Shown: piece after piece, positions 13,659-13,751 of the stretch
Layout of the letters: each line of letters starts with the position of its first letter
Position numbering within the stretch: position 1 is the stretch's first letter
NCBI GenBank assembly: GCA_946611835.1
Contig: CAMOEE010000048.1
Span: forward strand, 1 to 13,751
From: an uncultured Treponema sp.
GTDB lineage: Bacteria > Spirochaetota > Spirochaetia > Treponematales > Treponemataceae
Direction of reading: 5' to 3'
Length of the DNA stretch: 13,751 nt
Notes under the pieces: generated by a model
What the model saw: only the letters and a program-made list of their open reading frames with translations
Told to the model about the DNA's origin: nothing
The model's database searches: none
Position numbers and translations under genes: made by a program

Positions 13659-13751
13659 AAACGGAAAGTTGAAAGTTGAAAACTCAGGGCACTCCCCACG
13701 CAAGCGTGGGTCGGGCTTTCCGGGGTTGCGCTATCGCTCCATTGCTCCACT
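13659..13751. repeat. Probable dispersed non-coding repeat, cut by the window end
   Basis: After the stop codon comes a 7-bp tandem (GAAAGTT, GAAAGTT, then GAAAACT, 13667-13687), then a perfect hairpin CCCACGC/GCGTGGG (13695-13701 with 13704-13710, biologically a CAAG tetraloop), then CGGGCTTTCCGGGGTTGCGC and CGCTCCATTGCTCC. The base composition is unlike the flanking genes and there is no T-run, so it does not look like an ordinary terminator. The style is that of REP, MITE or attC-like intergenic elements; the far end is not in the window. Confidence 0.45.

Overview
The window looks like chromosomal DNA of a spirochaete, most likely a Treponema of moderate G+C content. The evidence is a DUF2259-type secreted protein (a family I associate with spirochaetes), a large acidic-tail/TM/TPR protein resembling the periplasmic flagellar collar protein FlcA, a lipoprotein with a relaxed spirochaete-style lipobox, and A/T-tract-rich intergenic DNA. 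No phage, CRISPR, transposase, rRNA or tRNA genes are visible. Coding density is high and nothing suggests recent horizontal transfer of a whole block.

Left part (1-3244): the 5' end of hisC (minus strand, cut by the window edge) is divergent from a 645-aa orphan protein (496-2433), which ends at a good intrinsic terminator. Then comes ssb (2645-3079), with a clear Shine-Dalgarno and a leader that may hold a decayed copy of a small repeat. A 125-nt imperfect inverted repeat separates ssb from the convergent gene that follows.

Middle part (3245-7728): three minus-strand genes. DUF2259 is followed by a strong hairpin terminator. Next is a putative lipoprotein with Ig-like and lamin-tail-like regions, and 32 nt later a long U32-family protein of the RlhA type (probable 23S rRNA hydroxylase).

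Right part (7729-13751): a polytopic membrane orphan (plus) runs convergently, with only 19 nt between, into a two-gene minus operon. That operon is the 1200-aa FlcA-like protein followed by a CTP-dependent diacylglycerol/polyprenol kinase family protein, joined by a TAATG stop-start overlap. Divergent from it is a secreted protein with two tandem CBM48/AMPK-type glycogen-binding folds, and the window ends inside what looks like a dispersed non-coding repeat.

Two observations stand out. (1) Several genes (496, 7729, the minus-strand start at 5527, and less clearly 12930) lack a Shine-Dalgarno and carry a -10-like hexamer ending about 6 nt before the ATG, the geometry expected for leaderless mRNAs. 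The neighbouring hisC, ssb, lipoprotein and DUF2259 genes have normal Shine-Dalgarno sequences. (2) The predicted cytoplasmic, highly acidic 530-residue tail of the FlcA-like protein repeats a motif resembling the CheY-binding N-terminal motif of the flagellar switch protein FliM.
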